Shown: positions 1 to 9,763, numbered from the stretch's first letter. The stretch is 21,877 nt of DNA from Silene noctiflora (GCA_009801015.1 VHZZ01001603.1:99914-121790), one strand, 5' to 3'. Translations and numbers: made by a program. Notes: generated by a model not told the origin, from the sequence alone.

Positions 1-930
1 TCTCAATAGGTCTTGAGATCATCACTATTGATAAGTTATAGGTCTAACTCATCGATATTCTATCCTTTTATTTATTCCGCTGCAAATTCGTATCAGTTTT
101 GGAAATATCTAGAGTAAATGGGAAGCTTCTGGAGAAGACTGGGTAGTTGGGGGGTAGATTTAGGGTTTGTGAAAATGGGGATCCAAATTTGAACGATTTA
201 AGGGGGAGTATATTGGGTTGGGTTGGAAAAAATGGAGGGAAGGGTTAGTTTAGTGGGTTGGTTTAGGGATGTTAGTGGGCCAGATTAGTATTAGGATTAG
301 TTTAGGGTTTAATTCTGGCAGATTAGTTGTGGGCTAACTAGTGGCATTTTGTGTAAATAAATGGTTGTTCTGAGGATAGAATGACAATTTTGGTTTCCTT
401 TTTGGGAAATAGGTAGAGTGAAGTTGAATGGATGAAAATGGAATATAGGTAGAGTGGAGTTGAATGGAGGAAGTATTGAATAATGTCGTAGTTATTATTG
501 TAGTTATCACAATATTAAAGCAAGTTGTAAGGGTTACAATAAACCGCTGCATCAAGAACTTGGAAGTTGGGTAACTTCGTGATATTTTATGTAAATTCGA
601 GATGAAATATTTTTTTAGCCGGATAGTTAAATAATTGTTTACATTTGTTAAAATGGATTCAACAAAAATTAAGAGCTTTGGTGTCTATTTGTATAGTTAA
701 TGGGATTAATAAGATTGTGTCACTAAATATGAAGTTAAACTTAGTTGATTCATATTCTACGAGTTATTTTGTTATTAGATGATTAATGAATAGTCGTGTT
801 AATATTACAATCGTTATAAAAGGTCAAGGTATTATCATATTCTCAAACCCTTATCAGAGACCTCCTTACCAACAATAGGTGCCGCTTCTCATTGATATTT
901 AGTGGCACTAGATAAGAATAACAACGAGCA
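1..930. other. Intergenic, no gene supported
   Basis: No reading frame here resembles a known protein. The first 330 bases are G/T-rich on the plus strand and contain several TAGGGTTT or TTAGGG-like words (around 160, 245, 270 and 305). On the minus strand these read as AAACCCTA, like telo-box motifs. They could belong to the promoter of a minus-strand gene ending outside the window, but this is a guess. The only clear structure is the short tandem repeat at 407-470. Confidence 0.5.
407..470. repeat. Two-copy tandem repeat, period 36
   Basis: The words AGGTAGAGTG at 411 and 447 begin two near-identical units that continue AGTTGAATGGA with one substitution. The period is 36 bases. It lies in non-coding DNA and has no visible function. 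Confidence 0.7.
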
Positions 931-1648
931 ATGTACAAACTCTTTGTTGTAGGCCTAGTGATAGTGTGCAAGGTTGTAGACTTGCACTATCAGATTTTAT
1001 TCTTCGTCGAGGAAGTGGGAGACCTATTAAACTTCTACATCGTAATCTTTTGCGTCGAGACTTTAAAGTTAGATGAATCCCACAAGGACAATCTCAGGTT
1101 GACTAAAAAGTTGTTTCCGCATGGACTAAAATGGAGCATGTTAGGATTGTTTTGCAGGGAGTTGAAAGAGAAAAAACCTTCATATTCAACTAACAGGGTT
1201 ATGATATATTTCACACAAGAGATGTTAGTCTTCTATTGCGTGGATTGTCCCTTCTGGCGTCCCCTTCCATGAATCTCGTTACAATTTGAGTAACAAGGTG
1301 CCACCATTAAATACATTTCATTCTTCCATGAAACTCTGCATTTTAATACTTCATATCTCACAATATATCACCAAGATCAATTAACCCACATTTTTAAGAA
1401 CCATCACAATCGAGGATGTGGATTGTGCTGGGCTTGTGCCTTGTGGCCGAGTTTGACTAAGGCCACATCTAACATTTCTCTCTTTAGATTTCGGTAAAGT
1501 ACGGAGTATTTCCTTAAATCAAAGAAGTATTACCCACGTTTAGTATAGAGTATTGAACACAACATTACAGGTGGTAAAGTACATAATATCGATGTAAGTC
1601 GCGTAATATGTGCTGAGTTTTCCGCTACGGGTTTATAGAAATAAGTAC
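931..1648. other. Intergenic, unassigned ORF and hairpin
   Basis: An open frame of 113 codons (931-1272, plus strand) is present, but its translation matches no family I recognise. It has no intron signals I can connect and no clear promoter, so I do not call it a gene. A short hairpin at 960-991 lies inside it. Around 1500 a TACGGAGTA word resembles the end of a Stowaway MITE. The rest of the stretch shows nothing I can name. Confidence 0.4.
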
Positions 1649-2411
1649 ACGAGACCGGTTCACAAGCAAGTAAGGTTCCATTCTAAAGCCACTGATGTGG
1701 GATAATGCCCCTCACACACATATAGGAAAAGACCTCAATAGTCTCCTCCTTTCACATGCGTGTGTGCTGAAAACTCCCCTTCACTTGGCGCTACTCTGCA
1801 CCTGATGCAACTCTGCATTAAGCCAACCAGCTACCCGCGCGATGCTACTTCGCATCTCTAGTTAACCAAGGGTGAGAGTCCAGCGGTAGTGCTCCACCGT
1901 AACCACGACGCTTCTCTACGTCATCTCGAGCACCGTCACCACATCGCACCTTGCGGTTCCAAACCGAACCGTCGGTTCTGATACCATTTGTTGAGTCATC
2001 CACAAGCATGTGAAGTTCTATCATTAAATCCAATTAGTGATAGGAGGAGTACTCCACTTACTTAGGGGTCGTTTGGTTCAAAACATCGGAATTAATTGTG
2101 ATGTCATAGAGATATGGAGTTAGAACCCCATACCTGCTCACAAGTGTTTGATTCAAACTTGGAATGGATTGATTATAATAATAGCGTGGAATGGATTTAG
2201 AAACTTGAGTGTATACATGGGTATGAGATTACAAGGGGTTGGATTGTTGGAATAAAGTTAGAATCCATTAGATATCTAACTCCATTCCAAAATCCTTCAA
2301 CCAAACACTATAATGAATTGAATCCATTCCAATTCACTCCAAACATCTCTTCACTATTTTTCTACCGATTTGTAACAATGTCCCTCACACACGTAGAAAA
2401 ATACCTCAACA
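1649..2411 (-). mobile_element. TRIM-like LTR retroelement, minus strand
   Basis: Several LTR-element parts occur in the right order on the minus strand. Positions 1974-1986 read TGGTATCAGAACC, close to the initiator-Met tRNA primer-binding site (TGGTATCAGAGC). Two bases further out, at 1989, an LTR edge reads TGTTGAGTC on the plus strand. The far edge of this LTR at 2404-2411 reads TGTTGAGG on the minus strand. A second, diverged LTR ends at 1740 (TATTGAGG on the minus strand), directly next to a polypurine tract (minus-strand GAAAGGAGGAGAC, 1741-1753). The two LTRs share CCTCACACAC blocks (about 1710 and 2384) and CACAAGCA blocks (1661 and 2001). The internal part of about 250 bases encodes no polyprotein, which fits a terminal-repeat retrotransposon in miniature. 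One LTR is interrupted by a MITE. The outer left edge and target duplication are not resolved. Confidence 0.6.
2065..2347 (+). mobile_element. Tourist-like (PIF/Harbinger) MITE nested in LTR
   Basis: The element begins GGGGTCGTTTGGTTCAA directly after TTA (2062-2064), the usual Harbinger target. Its other end is degenerate: around 2330-2347 the minus strand reads AGAGATGTTTGGAGT, a mutated form of the same terminus. The interior is rich in GGAATGGATT and AATCCATTCC words and has no coding capacity. It lies inside the right LTR of the TRIM-like element, whose sequence resumes near 2375, so it inserted after that element. The inner boundary is approximate. Confidence 0.6.
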
Positions 2412-2535
2412 ATATATACCTTATCGGCGATCCGTCTCAAGTTCAAATCCCTCAACCAAATATAAACCACTCAAGTTCAATCCTTCACTAGACAAAAACT
2501 ATTGGTCCCAAACCAATATCGATAACCCGAAAAAA

Positions 2536-2541
2536 AGCCCA
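2536..2541 (-). promoter_or_regulatory. Site II motif upstream of RPL26
   Basis: The minus strand reads TGGGCT, matching the TGGGCY site II element common in promoters of plant ribosomal protein and other growth-related genes, where TCP-type factors bind. It lies about 110 bases before the RPL26 start codon and close to a telo-box. The motif is short, so its meaning rests on this context. Confidence 0.45.
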
Positions 2542-2586
2542 AAAATCCACCCAAAACCCTGCATTCCTCCTCATAAAACCCAACCC

Positions 2587-2594
2587 AACCCTAA
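2587..2594 (+). promoter_or_regulatory. Telo-box upstream of RPL26
   Basis: The word AACCCTAA sits 57 bases before the ATG, in a C-rich leader (ACCCAACCCTAA). Telo-boxes paired with site II motifs are typical of plant ribosomal protein promoters, and both are present here. Confidence 0.55.
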
Positions 2595-2650
2595 TTTTCC
2601 CATTTTCCTCTGCATCCAGCCGCAACACATCACACAAAAATCCCACAAAA

Positions 2651-3091
2651 ATGAAGTACAACCCACGCGTCTCCTCATCCCGCCGCAAGAGCCGAAAGGC
2701 TCACTTCACCGCACCTTCCAGTGTCCGGCGAGTCATAATGTCGGCACCACTCTCAACGGACCTCCGATCCAAGTACTCAGTCCGATCCATGCCGGTCCGC
2801 AAAGACGATGAAGTCATCGTCGTCCGCGGTACCTTCAAAGGACGCGAGGGTAAAATCGTCCAAGTGTACCGTAAGAAGTGGGTGATCCACATTGAGCGTA
2901 TAACCCGAGAGAAGGTCAACGGATCTACCGTCAATGTTGGGGTCCACCCTTCGAAGGTTGTTATTTCTAAGCTTAGACTTGATAAGGATAGGAAGAGTTT
3001 GCTTGAGAGGAAAGCTAAGGGTCGTGCTGCCGCCGATAAGGATAAGGCCACTAAATTTACTACTGATGATGTCATGCAATCGATTGATTAA
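2651..3091 (+). CDS. RPL26: 60S ribosomal protein L26 (uL24)
   Basis: This intact, intronless frame encodes a 146-residue protein, the length I know for plant RPL26. The N-terminus ([19 protein letters not shown]) is the family signature. The KOW fold follows at roughly residues 50-83, with the DDEVIVVRG and [14 protein letters not shown] stretches. The end is a charged tail ([11 protein letters not shown] to DDVMQSID). The protein is a cytosolic large-subunit component near the polypeptide exit tunnel. The start is the first ATG in a favourable context (aaaaATGa) and matches the family N-terminus. The first half of the gene uses many C-ending codons and the second half more T-ending ones, a gradient seen in some plant genes. 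Its promoter is short because a TRIM-like element ends about 240 bases upstream. Long open frames on the opposite strand here are shadows. Confidence 0.97.
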   Translation: MKYNPRVSSSRRKSRKAHFTAPSSVRRVIMSAPLSTDLRSKYSVRSMPVRKDDEVIVVRGTFKGREGKIVQVYRKKWVIHIERITREKVNGSTVNVGVHPSKVVISKLRLDKDRKSLLERKAKGRAAADKDKATKFTTDDVMQSID

Positions 3092-3327
3092 ATGTGTTTT
3101 TGATTTTGGAGTTTAATTAGGGTTTGTTTTTTTGTTGAACTAAATGGTGAATTACCGGTTGCGGTTGCGCCCTATCATTATCCTTTTGGCATCGATGTTT
3201 TTATTAAGTAATGTGATATTTGTTATCGATGTTTTTATCCCATTTTTATTGTTGCCTCTATTGCTCTCCTTTTATTCCAAATTACCGTGTCCAAGATTCA
3301 TTTATCGTGTTAATCTTGCTGCATACA

Positions 3328-3485
3328 CCATGTTTGGTTGCGGGTTAGGGAATGGATTGTAATGGATTTGGTGTAATCTTGTGTTTGGTTCACGAAATCT
3401 ATTCCCAGATAATCAACTAAGCAAGTATAGAGAGCTATGGGATTTCAAATCCATTCCATTCTGCATAGTTGAACCAAACGACCCC
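3328..3485 (-). mobile_element. Tourist-like MITE downstream of RPL26
   Basis: The right end reads TTGAACCAAACGACCCC followed by TTA (3486-3488). It is the exact 17-base inverted counterpart of the left end of the MITE at 2065. The inner edge near 3328 (TGTTTGGTTG) is a degenerate terminus. The interior contains GGAATGGATT-type words and further GTTTGGTT motifs, as in the other copy. It lies in the 3' flank of RPL26, so the transcript could end in it or just before it. Confidence 0.55.
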
Positions 3486-3488
3486 TTA

Positions 3489-4151
3489 TTTGATTGCTGT
3501 AATTCAATGTGTCTGGACGGTCGATTCTGATGATGTGCACAAATGTGCATTAGTGGTAGTACCAGCAATGTAAAATTTAGACTGAGGACGAGCTCTTAAG
3601 GTAGAGGCTCTGACGCTTAAGCAACTATTGCTCAGATACATGTAACTATGTAAGTAATATATCTAGATAAGTGGAGTAGAGTGTTCTGTTCTTACCCTCT
3701 TCCTTTGCCCAAGGGGAATTCTGTCGTGGCGATTTCCCTTGATGATTCGGTCTTGCATGATGTTAGAGGTCCAGTTTGGTGAGATTGCGACAGTCTCTTT
3801 CACCTGCATTGATCTATTATGAGGTGATATACTGAATTTTAGAATTACTATCGCGGTTGTAGCTAAGACAGATTCACTTGTTGGTAATGGCGTTAGCATA
3901 TTTTTGCACATTATCTGCTCGATTTGGTGATACTGTCTTGGGTTAAAATGCAATATGCATTCTCCAGTTTGCAGCATTTTTAAAATCTTACTATTTTTTT
4001 GTTCAATGATCAAATCCTTCGATTTTGGGCATGTTTTTATTGCCATTTGGCCCTAGCATGTTGGTTGCTGTGACATTTCTACTTATACATGGTCTTATAG
4101 AGGTGTTGAGATCGTATTTAAGTTGGTCTTCAGCTTTGATTTTGCAGTCGT
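3489..4151. other. Intergenic, nothing assigned
   Basis: A 127-codon open frame on the minus strand (4046-3663) has no recognisable family features. A weak box C/D snoRNA-like arrangement near 3528-3585 is described as a finding. I see nothing else. Confidence 0.4.
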
Positions 4152-4795
4152 AATATGGAGTGCAGCCATAGATACAACCACCATGGATTCTACATTTCTA
4201 GTCAATTGTTGCAGAAAATGTCGTCGAATATCCATGAATGTCATCTATATGGTTGTCTTTCAAGGGTTGCCAAGCTGCCATTACCTAAATGTATTGATTG
4301 CACCACTGATATGCGTGAGCCCATAAAATGGATGATGAATGTTTCTATGGGAGCTTTGCATTTATTTGCAAGCGTGACATGTGAGTCGGTGTTGTGTTGT
4401 TTGGGACTTGGGAAGTAATTAAGATTGTTTTGCGAACTATATTTTTATTCAATGATCAGATTTTTTTGACTCTGTGTCTGGTTTTGGAGTCGGTTTGTTG
4501 CTGTGTTACAGAAGACAAGGCTAGCCTTCAATATTTGTCGGTATGGAGTGCAGCTTTAGATAACACAGTTGTTTCTGCTCTATTGTTGTGGAAACTATCG
4601 CTGCAGCTTTGAATATCCATGAATGTCATCTATATGGTTGTATATGCAACCCGTATTTGAATGGTTGCGATGATGCTGTTACCAAAATGTATTGATCCAC
4701 TTATATTTTTGAGCCCATAATCTAAATGGATGATACTTCGTATGTTTTTTATATCGAAATGCATTGATTCACGAATCGGAATGTGACATGTAAGT
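4152..4795 (+). repeat. Diverged tandem duplication, two units
   Basis: Unit 1 (about 4152-4390) and unit 2 (about 4541-4795) share landmarks in the same order. These are TATGGAGTGCAGC (4154, 4542), a perfect 31-base block (4226-4256 and 4611-4641), AAATGTATTGAT, GAGCCCATAA and TGACATGTRAGT. Offsets between matched landmarks run from 385 to 409, so small indels have accumulated. Neither unit keeps a shared open frame, so this looks like a non-coding duplication. Confidence 0.7.
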
Positions 4796-5527
4796 TTATA
4801 TTTTAGAGCTTGAATAAAGGTCTTATCCTTGCATAAAATATGAGTCGTTTTTAATCATCCTTTTTCATCCACTACATCTGCTTACTTCCAAGAGTTGGAA
4901 TTAATTTGGTTCCTTGGATTCGATCTTGTTATCTACTCGTATAGTCGTATCGGACAATGAAGGTGTCGTTCAGATATCTTTGTGTTAAAAAATATGCAAC
5001 TACCATATCTTTTCTTTTTTCTTTTTTTCTTTTTTCTTTTTTTTTTTTTGGCGGCAACAACTACCATATCAAGTTGACGAAATTAATACGGAATCCTCCC
5101 GTTGGTATTCCCATGCGAAATTGTTATGAGTAAGATTTTATTTTTAAAGACGATTTAATTTCCTTAGGTTTCTGTCGCGTAGAACTTTAACAATGTAATT
5201 TGACTAATGGTTTTCCTGTTGTTTAAAATCTTTTAGTTTCGTTTCCAAACTCTAGCGAGTAAAAGCGAAACAGTTAATATGTTAAAAGATTTTAGTTTTT
5301 GACCCGAAAGAGTTGACATAAACAAATGTCAACTTTTTTCCTTCAAAAGAAACGAGAAGACTAGAACGGGAAGGCATTTTTAAGAAACTTTGTTTCTCCA
5401 ACTAAGATTTGTTAAGTCTTGCTGAAAATTGTAGTCTCGTTGACATTGTGATTCGATTTTGAACGACTTGGAATTTACCAAAAGCAAGTAATTGATGTCC
5501 AAGAGAAATGTGCAAGCCTTCTCCTTA
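4796..5527. other. Intergenic with pyrimidine microsatellite
   Basis: No gene is visible. A C/T tract of T-runs broken by single C residues occupies about 5009-5049. The remaining sequence is AT-rich and unremarkable. Confidence 0.5.
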
Positions 5528-6031
5528 TACCTAGCAAATAGACCAGGTCATGTCGTATTCGTGTCAATATTAAACGGGTCATCACTACCCTAATCCTAAC
5601 CCCGACCCGATTACATAAACGGGTCCTTTATCTCAACCCTAACCCGACCCATTTAATTTTTCAATAACCCAATCCGATCCGTTTAACTCATTTATTTTTA
5701 AGCAGATAATTTTTAACCTACTTAACCCGTTTAACCCAATAAACTAATACAAAAAAATTCCGTTTTATAACCCTAATATCCCAAAAATGATGAATGACAA
5801 ATGCTAATTTTTAAGTTGTTTTGTTGAGTTGGTGTCTCAAGCCAAATATATTACGACAATTTTAAATAAATGGGTTATTCGTGTCGGGTTCGTGTCAAAA
5901 GACATAAACCCTAACCCGACCCATTTAAGTTTTGAGTAGTGTCGTGTCGACCCAATTGCTTAAATGGGTCGCAACGTCTCGACCCTAACCCGCTAACTTC
6001 GTGTCGGGTTCGTGTCGTGTTAATGATTGCC
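5528..6031. repeat. GACCCG/CGTGTC-rich dispersed repeat
   Basis: The block is full of CCCTAACCCGACCCATTTAA, AACGGGTC and TTCGTGTCGGGTTCGTGTC words in both orientations, for example near 5570, 5640, 5885, 5912 and 6003. Such composition is typical of a family of short non-autonomous plant transposons. I cannot fix the termini or a target duplication, so the class is left open. Confidence 0.45.
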
Positions 6032-6047
6032 GCCTCTCATTCTGCTA

Positions 6048-6250
6048 CTCCCTCCGTCTCGGTTATTTATTTACCTTTATTTTTGGCTTAAAAATCAAAG
6101 AAATAGAAGGTAGATGAGTATTATTGAGTGAGATGTAGACAATATGTCATGTGATAATTATAACCATTTAAAATATTCTCAAAATAAAAAGGTAAACAAA
6201 TGAATAATATCTCCTAAAATAAAATAGGTAAACAAATGAGAAGAATCGAA
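6048..6250 (+). mobile_element. Degenerate Stowaway MITE
   Basis: CTCCCTCCGTCTCGG follows a TA (6046-6047), the standard Stowaway (Tc1/mariner) terminus. Two AGGTAAACAAATGA words near 6190 and 6225 are inverted relatives of the start region (ATTTATTTACCTTTA). The right terminus is eroded (GAGAAGAATCGAAGG), so the end coordinate is approximate. There is no coding capacity. Confidence 0.6.
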
Positions 6251-7110
6251 GGTTGTACAATGTTACGTACAAAAGACGCATAAAAGGACTTCTGATTGTT
6301 TACAGTGTTGATGAGCTTTTCCATTTTTCGTAAATTAGCCGCTCTTTTTAATCCAAACCAGAAGTCAGAAGATAATCCGACCCGATAATAATCTGCATAT
6401 TTTGGGTAAAGACTCGTCAAACTCATAGCCCGACCCAAAATAGGTAGATTTATTAAAATTTTGTATCTAACACAAATAAAAATAATATGAAAATGATACA
6501 AATAATTTGAATTTTAAAAATTTTGGAATAAAATATGCTTATATTTATTTTAAAGCATTGTTTTATCACGTGGTTAATTACTCAAATAAGTCATATAAAT
6601 TTAGTCACTGGTGGTCACCTACGTGTTAAAATTGATCGATTTAATATTTCGTATAGTTTGTGATTATTGAATATATAAAGCAAAAAATGCTTACTCTTAC
6701 TAATATATCATATATTAAAATAGATAAGTGTAAAAATTAAGAATATTTCTATGTTTATAATTAAAATTAAAGAAAATAAACATGTGTAAAAAGTTGTTAA
6801 TTAGACTTGATTCTAACTTGGAACCAGATCCAAAACCGTATTTTATAAATCCGAAATAAAGCCGGCCGATATTTTATCCGAAATTAATTATGAGATCAAT
6901 TAATGAGAGCGAGACCACTATTAGAAGGTGAATATTTAGGGGGAACCCTGAGCGTGAAAAATTATATTTTTGTTAATCTTTTAGTATATAGAGGATGAGT
7001 GGTGTCCTCGTGTAAATTGTGTTATATGTTGTCACGTGTTATACAATACTACGGTAGTGTTGTATTTTTTTTTTTTTTTTTTCTATTTCCACGTACTTAT
7101 AGTTATTATT
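6251..7110. other. AT-rich intergenic, no gene
   Basis: Only short open frames are present. A further patch of CCGACCC words occurs at about 6375-6440. An 18-base T run lies at 7065-7082. I see no promoter, RNA gene or full transposon. Confidence 0.5.
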
Positions 7111-7675
7111 AGGAGTGATAACGAGCTGAGACGAGTATAAACTTGACCTTGCTCGATTTGTGCTTATTAAACAAAACTCGATTTGAGCTCTTTACTTTGC
7201 TCGCGAGTTTTAACCTATATTCGAGCCGAACTCGAATCTATATATAATTGTTAAACTATGTTTTTTTATTCTTTCGATATATTCAATAAGAAGGTTATAA
7301 ATAAAAATACGGATTTTCTTACATGTGCCGTTAGGGCACATGGGTACATGTTAATAAGTTAATTAGAGAAAGTTTGTTGAGAATATATCATGAAAAATAG
7401 ATGTACAAACTCACAATTACCATAATTTGTGAAATATTCACAGAAAATCCGATAAAAATATTATTGAGAGCCATAAGATTATTTTATGTAGTTATTAAAA
7501 AATATAATCATGATATATATTTTTATAAAATAAGTGCAAAATATTAATTTATCACACAAAGTTTAAGTTGTCCGCGAGTTCTTTTAACTCGACTTAATTC
7601 GTTAATTTATCAAATTGAGCTTTAACTGATTCGAGCTTGAGCTGCTCGCGAGCCATTGTGTCTCGTTACCACTAA
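7111..7675. mobile_element. GCTCG-rich element with imperfect inverted ends
   Basis: The left end contains GTGATAACGAG (7115-7125) and the right end, read on the minus strand, contains GTGGTAACGAG (about 7662-7672). Just inside both ends are runs of GCTCG, CTCGAT and CGAGCTTGAGC words in opposite orientation. This suggests a non-autonomous DNA transposon of hAT-like style, but I see no clean target duplication. An exact 8-base stem hairpin (CATGTGCC/GGCACATG) lies inside at 7322-7342. Confidence 0.4.
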
Positions 7676-7757
7676 ATTCGATTCAAATGCCTTCACAAAT
7701 TTAAAACGGCAGTATCCAATGAGTAATAATGAATGATCCATAACCCGATGCCATACA

Positions 7758-7891
7758 TAAACAATCGAACAGGGTATTAATGAATGATTATAAAACCACG
7801 ATTATCAACACATACTCCTAATTTACCCACATGTTGTTTCAGCAGATCCTGCGCTGCGCATGCATCCCCTCTCGCCATTAATTTCCTTAAT
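7758..7891 (+). repeat. Extra copy of the APS kinase upstream segment
   Basis: About 134 bases match 9764-9894 at an offset of about 2005 bases, with roughly six or seven substitutions and one small indel by eye. Shared landmarks are AAACAATCGAACAGGGTATT, GATTATCAACACATACTC, TGCGCTGCGCA and TCGCCATTAATTTCCTTAAT. The downstream copy lies about 90 bases before the APS kinase start codon. This copy has no gene following it. Confidence 0.9.
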
Positions 7892-8104
7892 TAATGTGTC
7901 AATGTCAGTTATTTTATTTCACAATATTTACATCCTAATTATTCTATAACATAAATAACTATTTTTTTTTTTTACACGAATACAATTTTTTATCTACTAG
8001 GAGAATAATGATCCTCAAAAACTAATCCCTCCAAAATGCTCCAATTTAATAAAATAGATTTTCTTTAATTAATAAACGTAATTTATTTTCGCAGTAAATT
8101 TTTT

Positions 8105-8905
8105 ACTCGTCACAGTACTTTTTACATACTATTTTCCATTTGCATACCCTCGATACAAAAATCATGTACTGCATCAAAAAATATGAAAAAAAAGCTAATG
8201 AAAAGTAACCCGTATCAATAACCATATGCACCACCATCAAGCCCAACCACCACACCCACACACCCCCGGCTCCTCCGCCAGATCCCCGTCGTCCAGGCCT
8301 CCACTCCTTTTTTTCCCTTCCCCGTCATACCAACCAACCACCTATCCCCGTCGTAGTAACCGTCATCCAACCCTTCGTCTTGTTTCTATAGTGTTGATTT
8401 TCCCCTTTCTAATTGTTTTTTTTTGGCAATTCGTCAAACTTTTAAAACAAGATTTTCCATTGCTCCCCATAATTGAGTTTGTGTCTACTCATTAGAAATT
8501 AGGAATAAATGTGTTGGCAATTGTGTTCTAGGGTTTTTTTATTGCTTGTATATATGCAACATATGTGATACGGGTTCATGACTCCATGGGGATCATTGTA
8601 GTTTGACTGTATTTTTCAATTGAGAACAAATTGTTGTTTGATTTGTGTGATTACTCCACTTGTTAGGGGATGTAGTTGATGATCAATTGGGAAGTCAAAC
8701 TTCTGAATTTATTGATTGATTGTCGTTGGTACGACAGTAACTTAGTGCGGTGATTAATGTCGGTGGCATATGGCTGTGGTTGATGGTGGTGATGGGTGGG
8801 AGAAGAATTGAGAGATAAAATAAATGAGAGAGAAATGAAAGGTGAAATGAGAGGGGTAATATGGTCAAAAGCGTACTGCAATGAGTAAAATGCGTACTAA
8901 GAAAA
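8105..8905. mobile_element. Possible degenerate inverted-end element
   Basis: The left side (GTACTTTTTACATAC ... CATTTGCATAC ... GTACTGCATC) and the minus-strand reading of the right side (AGTACGCATTTTACTCATTGCAGTACGC) share the same spaced words. An inner pair, CCATATGCACCACCATCAA (about 8223) and, on the minus strand, CACCATCAACCACAGCCATATG (about 8768-8789), is also inverted. An 89-codon frame at 8226-8495 is proline- and histidine-rich at its start and then hydrophobic. I do not regard it as a gene. The element class and exact ends are uncertain. Confidence 0.3.
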
Positions 8906-9285
8906 TCAGTGCTCTTAATAAATTAACTATTCTTTCATTTAAAAAATAACAATCCTTTCATCAACCTATAATATTTTCACCATTAAACTTTAAAAATTAA
9001 TCTTTTAATTAAAATGAAATAAAATTGGTATAAATAAAACTATAACTATGCATAACCATACACTGTTGTTTAATTTCGTTACGAAAAAAAAAAAAAATGA
9101 ATTTGGAAAATTTATATAAATGAAATCACTAGATTGAGTAATTAAAATATTTTCATAAAAATAAACATTTCATGAAATTATTTAATTATCTTGATTAATT
9201 TTTAGATTAACTTTTTTCCAAATCAAAATATAATTCAATGAGAAGAAATATGAAAAAGAATGAGATATTAATCTAAAATGTATAA

Positions 9286-9691
9286 GAGCACCCACATTGA
9301 AGAGGATGATGCATCCTCTTAGCACCTTCTCTTTTCTAAGAGGATGTCCTCTTCAATGTGAGACTAATTTTGACATCCTTTTTGAAAGAGAAAGAGGAAG
9401 ACTTCCTCTATTTTTAGAGGAAGTACAACCTTGGCCCAAGTGCCCACTCACTTCTAAAATTGGACCATGTGGATTATATTTTATTTTGATAAATTTATTA
9501 ATTATTATAAAAAACAATTAAAATATAGAAGAAGAGGAAGAGAGGATCCTCTTTGATGTGTGGAAAAAATTAAAGAGGATGATGAAGATAGTGGAAAACA
9601 AATTGGATGAAAGAGAATATGAGTTGTCAAAAAGATAGAAAGAAAGAGAAAAAATAAGAGGAAGATGACATACTCTTCATTGTGAATGCTC
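9286..9691 (+). mobile_element. Tourist-like MITE with TAA target duplication
   Basis: Terminal inverted repeats begin GAGCACCCACATTGAAGAGG and, from the other end on the minus strand, GAGCATTCACAATGAAGAGT. TAA triplets flank both ends (9283-9285 and 9692-9694), the 3-base duplication expected of PIF/Harbinger. The 406-base body contains nested palindromes such as GAGGATGATGCATCCTC and repeated AGAGGA words. The 74-codon frame inside (9297-9521) is an accident of this composition. The element lies about 70 bases before the duplicated upstream segment of the APS kinase gene. Confidence 0.85.
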
Positions 9692-9763
9692 TAAGTAATA
9701 TTGTAAAAAAGTAAAAATGTCTATATATGCCGCGAATACGCGGGATCTATACTAGGTACTACG

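Noticed and set aside
931..1272. 113-codon frame as a gene
   Set aside because: No recognisable domain, no homologue I can name, and ordinary AT-rich surroundings; length alone is not enough in plant DNA.
2701..3079. Minus-strand open frames of 124 and 100 codons over RPL26
   Set aside because: They lie opposite a well-conserved gene and their translations resemble no family; they are by-products of its codon use.
2065..3485. RPL26 as cargo of one captured Harbinger-type transposon
   Set aside because: Each flanking MITE shows its own degenerate inner end, the left one lies wholly inside a TRIM LTR whose sequence resumes near 2375, and RPL26 genes of plants are normally intronless, so absence of introns is no sign of capture.
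3663..4046. 127-codon minus-strand frame as a gene
   Set aside because: No family resemblance and no supporting splice or promoter signals.
8226..8495. 89-codon Pro/His-rich frame as a secreted or membrane peptide
   Set aside because: It sits in a repeat-like region with inverted ends, and its composition follows C-rich and T-rich low-complexity DNA.
9297..9521. 74-codon frame near the APS kinase promoter
   Set aside because: It lies entirely inside the Tourist-like MITE.
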